A stretch of DNA of 64,000 nt from Liolophura sinensis (lineage: Eukaryota; Mollusca; Polyplacophora; Chitonida; Chitonidae): assembly GCF_032854445.1 (NCBI RefSeq), contig NC_088300.1, positions 72,764,984-72,828,983 on the forward strand, in the 5' to 3' direction. Shown in pieces: positions 60,462 through 64,000 of this stretch (position 1 is the first letter of the stretch; every line of letters begins with the position of its first letter). The position numbers and the translations under genes were made by a program. The notes beneath the pieces are model-generated. The model saw only the letters and a list, made by a program, of their open reading frames with translations, ran no database searches and was not told where the DNA came from.

Positions 60462-62833
60462 GTACGTATTCTTTGGAAAGTGTTGATGTCTAGGCTTTAA
60501 AATCAAATACACACCGGCCCACCATCATAATTAACCTTATCTGATCCTTGATATATAATTACGGTGCAAAATATTTGACCATTTCACTGACAAAATAGGT
60601 CATCTCTATCCCCACCCTACATTCCTAATAAGTGAATACGCACACCCTTTGAATATGAATATAAGCAACATGAAGCACCCTGCTGTATTATAAAGTGATG
60701 CATATTTTGTGGTTCCTTATGCTTGTTCTAAATGAAATTTGACAAGAAGTTTGCTTTTGGAACGAGTGTGTTCTAGAAATTTTAACATGTGTCAAGGTTA
60801 TATATGTTCCACATGCACTGGTGTGGCAAAAATGTCAATCAGAACACTTTCTTACTCTTTTACCATAGAAGGTAGTAGAAATAATGAGTGACCAAGAATT
60901 TCAATACACGTGAGGCCAGCCTAAAACTAAAACTACAATTTTTTAAAATAAATTATATGACAATGACAATGCTGTCATGTTTTGTACTCCATATATAGTT
61001 TATGTAATAGATATTTAATTTTTTTATCTTTAGTAAATTGTGTCGTAACATTTTCGATGACTGACGTGATCATAGTCAGAAGTTTTGAGTTGAGCGCCAG
61101 TTGGCGTTCAAGAACCATGAACAGAAATGAGTCATTGTCTTGGCTTAAGGAGGAATTCTATGCTTTTCTTATAAAATGTCTGGTATTAGATTATCGGTTT
61201 GTCAGCAGGTAACATATTGATCGAGAACCGAAAAGCGAAGTGCCTAATTTTCACACTCGAACAAATTAAAACTGTCGTTTAGGCGTAATTATAACAAAGA
61301 AACACGTGATCAAGAAGAAGCTTAATTGACCCACTAACCTATTTTAACTACTATAGACGCTGGTGCTTTGAAGAACATATGTACCGGAATGTGACGAAAG
61401 AAGAATCTTCACTTGTGTAGTTGCTCATTTTTGTTCTGGATTTCTACACCACTGACACGTGAAAAGAAAACGTGCCCAGTATTGCATTTGATTTCTAAGG
61501 CACTGTCCTGTAACGTTAGAGATTTTATCTCGCAGCTTCAACCACGACACTTAAAATTCTGAAATGTGACTGTTTGTAAGTAGTGAAGCATTTCTACTTC
61601 TATGACTACTTTTCGTTTTCCTTTTTTTAGACTTTCGATATAAAATCTCGCCCTCATTAACTCGTGAAACATTCTTACATTCTTTCGTTTTGCCTCTTTT
61701 TAGCCCATCGTTTGAGACTGTTCTCTACAATATGAAGGATTACAACAAAGCAAGTAAAACCAGAACAGTTACAACAGTGCATGTGATAGTCGGAAAATGG
61801 TCACACGTAACCCGTGAAAAGCGTTAAACGTATATATCTGCATAGAACCAAGAAACATTTGAACAAAAACACAGGCATGAAACCAGACAAAATAAACAGT
61901 GTGACGCAGAAATTGTTGTGTGTCGCTATGGTTACTAACAGTGTGTTACTATTTACATTCCAGGACCGAGCACTCTGTAGCTACTTCGGGTGTACACCAG
62001 ATGCGGAGAGCACACCCATACCACCCCCAAATCCTTTATTAAAGCGTCCGTTCTGTAACGGTTTTCGTGGTTGTGCCAATGGGAAACGAGCTGTAGTGGT
62101 GAAAACTAAAACAACAGCGGAAAGTGGCCGACAAGATGCGATCCGGAATGAGAAGCGACCGTTTTGTAACGGTTTCCGAGGATGCGCCAACGGCAAACGC
62201 TCCAATGTTCTGGATAGGGATCAACTCTGGTTTCTTCAAAGACTGTTGGAAAATATTTCTCGGCGAGAACGGGTAGGTGAAAAGTATAACAGACACATTA
62301 AACGTGTATAAACGGATCGGTAAAAAAGCCTAAAACGTATACTGCCAAGGGCTCTTTGGCAGCAAAGATGTTTGCTTCAGCATAATGCTAAAGAAATAAA
62401 ACCAATTACCCAAAAAACAGAATAAGAAGATAGTGTGTTGATAATTCAAGCTATTATTGACAATTTGCTCTATAAAAATACTACCGCGATATCTAGTAAA
62501 AACTAGTAACTGACTGCCATTTTGCACAGCACACATGAAAAGTATTTAAATGTGCTGTTTTGGAAAGGGTATGTTAAAATATTTTCTAGGTTAGACTTTG
62601 TGTAGTATAATTTGGATTTGCGCAGTTAATTTGCTGCTAGCATCCGGTATTAATTGGTTTTAGGTATACAGAGACAAAGAATTGTATGATGCAGTGTATG
62701 TTCATTGCCCACTTTACAGAATATGCTTACATACTCTTTGTTTTAGAGGCAAGCTAGCCTATTTGATTCCATTGAAGAAGTTCGACGAAGGAAGAGATCC
62801 TCAGAGCTACCGGCAGAGGAAATTCAAAGTTAA
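60378..62833 (+). CDS. CCAP: CCAP-type (crustacean cardioactive peptide-like) neuropeptide precursor, three coding exons
   Basis: The precursor enters the secretory pathway and is cut at dibasic sites to release a cyclic, C-terminally amidated peptide acting on a G-protein-coupled receptor. Exons 60378-60461, 61964-62272 and 62747-62833 join in phase 0 and give about 159 residues. In order these are a signal peptide (residues 1-19, hydrophobic LLLLVSAFI, ending SYA), a spacer with CSYFGC and a proline-rich stretch, KR, peptide copy 1 PFCNGFRGCANG, KR, a 23-residue spacer ending in KR, identical copy 2 with GKR, then an acidic/basic tail with RRRKR. The PFCN start, the two cysteines five residues apart and Gly-Lys-Arg identify the CCAP family (the arthropod form is PFCNAFTGC-amide). 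The ATG at 60378 is chosen because it gives a clean signal peptide and follows good acceptors. The last exon is the least certain part. Confidence 0.88.
60462..61963 (+). other. CCAP: CCAP intron 1
   Basis: This is a phase-0 intron with a GTACGT donor and a TTCCAG acceptor. AATGGTCACACGTAACCCGT near 61795 matches a segment near 37205 with two mismatches and may be a dispersed repeat. The frame at 60982-61212 has no domain. Confidence 0.8.
61964..62272 (+). CDS. CCAP: CCAP coding exon 2: both copies of the peptide
   Basis: The acceptor is TTCCAG (61963) and the donor GTAGGT (62273). It has 103 codons: DRALCSYFGC spacer, copy 1 (62048-62083), spacer, copy 2 (62159-62194), and a downstream spacer containing LQRLLENISRR. 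Without splicing at 62273 the frame would run on to a stop at 62309-62311, so a retained-intron isoform with a different tail is possible. Confidence 0.93.
62048..62083 (+). other. CCAP: mature CCAP-like peptide, copy 1
   Basis: The sequence encodes PFCNGFRGCANG, preceded by KR and followed by KR (62084-62089). The expected product is the 11-residue PFCNGFRGCAN-amide with a Cys3-Cys9 disulfide, the final Gly being the amide donor. Confidence 0.9.
62159..62194 (+). other. CCAP: mature CCAP-like peptide, copy 2
   Basis: The sequence encodes the same 12 residues as copy 1, between KR and KR (62195-62200). Across the 16 codons from KR to KR the two copies differ at nine third-codon positions and nowhere else. 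Confidence 0.9.
62273..62746 (+). other. CCAP: CCAP intron 2
   Basis: This is a phase-0 intron of 474 bases with a GTAGGT donor and a TTTTAG acceptor. Nothing else is recognised. Confidence 0.7.
62747..62833 (+). CDS. CCAP: CCAP coding exon 3: C-terminal propeptide
   Basis: The acceptor is TTTGTTTTAG (62746). In phase 0 the exon encodes RQASLFDSIEEVRRRKRSS and a short acidic end, with TAA at 62831-62833. The charged, amphipathic tail with a multibasic site resembles neuropeptide propeptides. A competing frame through the same bases stays open to 62972 but would need a different acceptor phase. Confidence 0.7.
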   Translation, partial: RQASLFDSIEEVRRRKRSSELPAEEIQS

Positions 62834-64000
62834 AAACAGTCCACGCCTAGAGGCCAAATTACCGCGCCTTGCTCCAGTTGGCGAACACTGTTCTCCTGTA
62901 AAGATTCATGAAGATTTCTGTTATGCTCCAACCTGTACAAGTCATTTTCCCCTGGCGATCTGTAGAAAATGAGTCACTCTCCGTTCTAGAGATTCATTTT
63001 GAGGGAAACTGTGATGAGCCTACATTTAACGACATGCCTTAATTATTATCGACTTTCTTTGTGACGGCTCAATTTAAGTCGAGTGCCAGACTGCCAGACA
63101 GACAGACAACCATTTGTTTAAGTAACACAACGAGATGCCATTTCAAGACTCTTTCTACATTGTGCGTACGTTATCACAGCTGAAGAAAGATCTGTTTCCA
63201 ATTACTCGTACGCATAAATATTACCTTCTAGAACCACCCGTGGAATGTCTCGGCGAAATATACTAACAGACTGTTTCCAGATGCCTCCGCTGTTCTGTGT
63301 TTTCCTCTTTGAATCCCGCTTGTATTTTATGGTACAGTATGATGGAATTTCAAAGCAAAGTATGAAATAACACCTAACACTTAAATTATATTGTTTACGA
63401 ATGTTTTCATTTGAACCAAATGTCTTTAGTAAACATCAAAATGTACTGCAATTTGATTACGAAAGATGTTTGATTGAGTGTGAAACCTGTTATAGTTGAT
63501 TTACGTTTACCTGTCAGCGCCAAAAAGTGGAAATATATTTTAAAAATTGCTGGGAAGTGTTAAGAAAGAGCCATTTCATATGTTAAAGCACGGAAGTTTC
63601 ATGTTATAAAAAATGCATGCCCAGAATTGAAATTATACCGCCCAAAAATGCAAGATGCAAAATTTTAATTCTGATGACGCATCCCTTCAGCTATAAAAAT
63701 AAAGGGATCAGAGCCAAAATCTGTTTCACACTAAAGCCCTACATTTATGTGCTCTACTCATAACTATCCGGATTTGGGAAATGACATTTGTGAAACCCAA
63801 ATATGTGTATTTCAGGGGCATAAACAGTTATGGCGTTAACACATTTGGAATCATTTACTCAGTGGTGTTGATTGACTTGCACTGCAGTGGTTAACATTGT
63901 AAGCAAATAATTTCATATCTCTCTTAAGACTATATCAGGTTTCATAATTTGTTTAATTTATTTTTTTTTCAATCTAGAAATAAAATCACCTCTTTAATTC
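62834..64000 (+). other. CCAP: CCAP 3' UTR and end of window
   Basis: AATAAA occurs at 63698-63703 and again at 63979-63984, giving two candidate cleavage regions about 865 and 1,150 bases after the stop. No further gene is seen before the window ends. Confidence 0.5.

Noticed and set aside
62682-62972. 96-codon frame as the CCAP last exon
   Set aside because: It needs a different acceptor phase from the one matching exon 2. The phase-0 reading gives a compact propeptide tail and a stop at 62831.

Overview
This is an AT-rich, intron-rich animal nuclear sequence. The two recognisable host genes are the 3' end of a slit orthologue (five exons, positions 256-6313) and a complete, small CCAP-type neuropeptide precursor (three coding exons, 60378-62833). 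Both are on the + strand. A protostome-style Slit tail with one EGF after the laminin-G domain, a CCAP-family peptide, and tRNA-derived SINEs of a type I associate with molluscs and brachiopods together suggest a lophotrochozoan invertebrate. I cannot name the species.

Layout. 256-6313: slit exons for EGF repeats, laminin G, one more EGF and the C-terminal cystine knot. 7576-23536: two head-to-tail copies of a 7.98 kb unit that look identical by eye apart from one A-run indel. Each holds a SINE, a hairpin, other repeat scraps and a 1.2 kb minisatellite. This is either a very recent duplication or an assembly artefact. 23772-24660: two further short tandem arrays. 24988-26530: a Tc1-type DNA transposon with matching terminal repeats and a transposase broken by a frameshift and a stop. 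26535-27428: a 31-bp minisatellite with 93-bp higher-order structure, split by an LTR fragment. 27521-27788: a SINE with target-site duplication. 29024-29303: a second SINE type. 29304-34752: a decayed Ty3/gypsy LTR retrotransposon. 35605-38085: a large inverted repeat with a SINE nested in its loop.

43053-43205 looks like a TATA/CRE/CCAAT promoter followed by a short exon ending in a consensus splice donor. I infer that it may be the distal promoter and 5' UTR exon of the CCAP gene 17 kb downstream. The interval between holds minisatellites (45433-47240, 49376-49495, 57926-58112), degraded SINEs and otherwise featureless DNA.

The CCAP precursor encodes a signal peptide, a spacer and two identical copies of a cyclic peptide PFCNGFRGCAN followed by Gly-Lys-Arg (amidation and cleavage). 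The two copies differ at nine nucleotide sites, all synonymous, which is direct evidence that the peptide is under selection. Slit is an axon-guidance ligand and CCAP a neuropeptide. They are neighbours here, but nothing in the sequence shows they work together.
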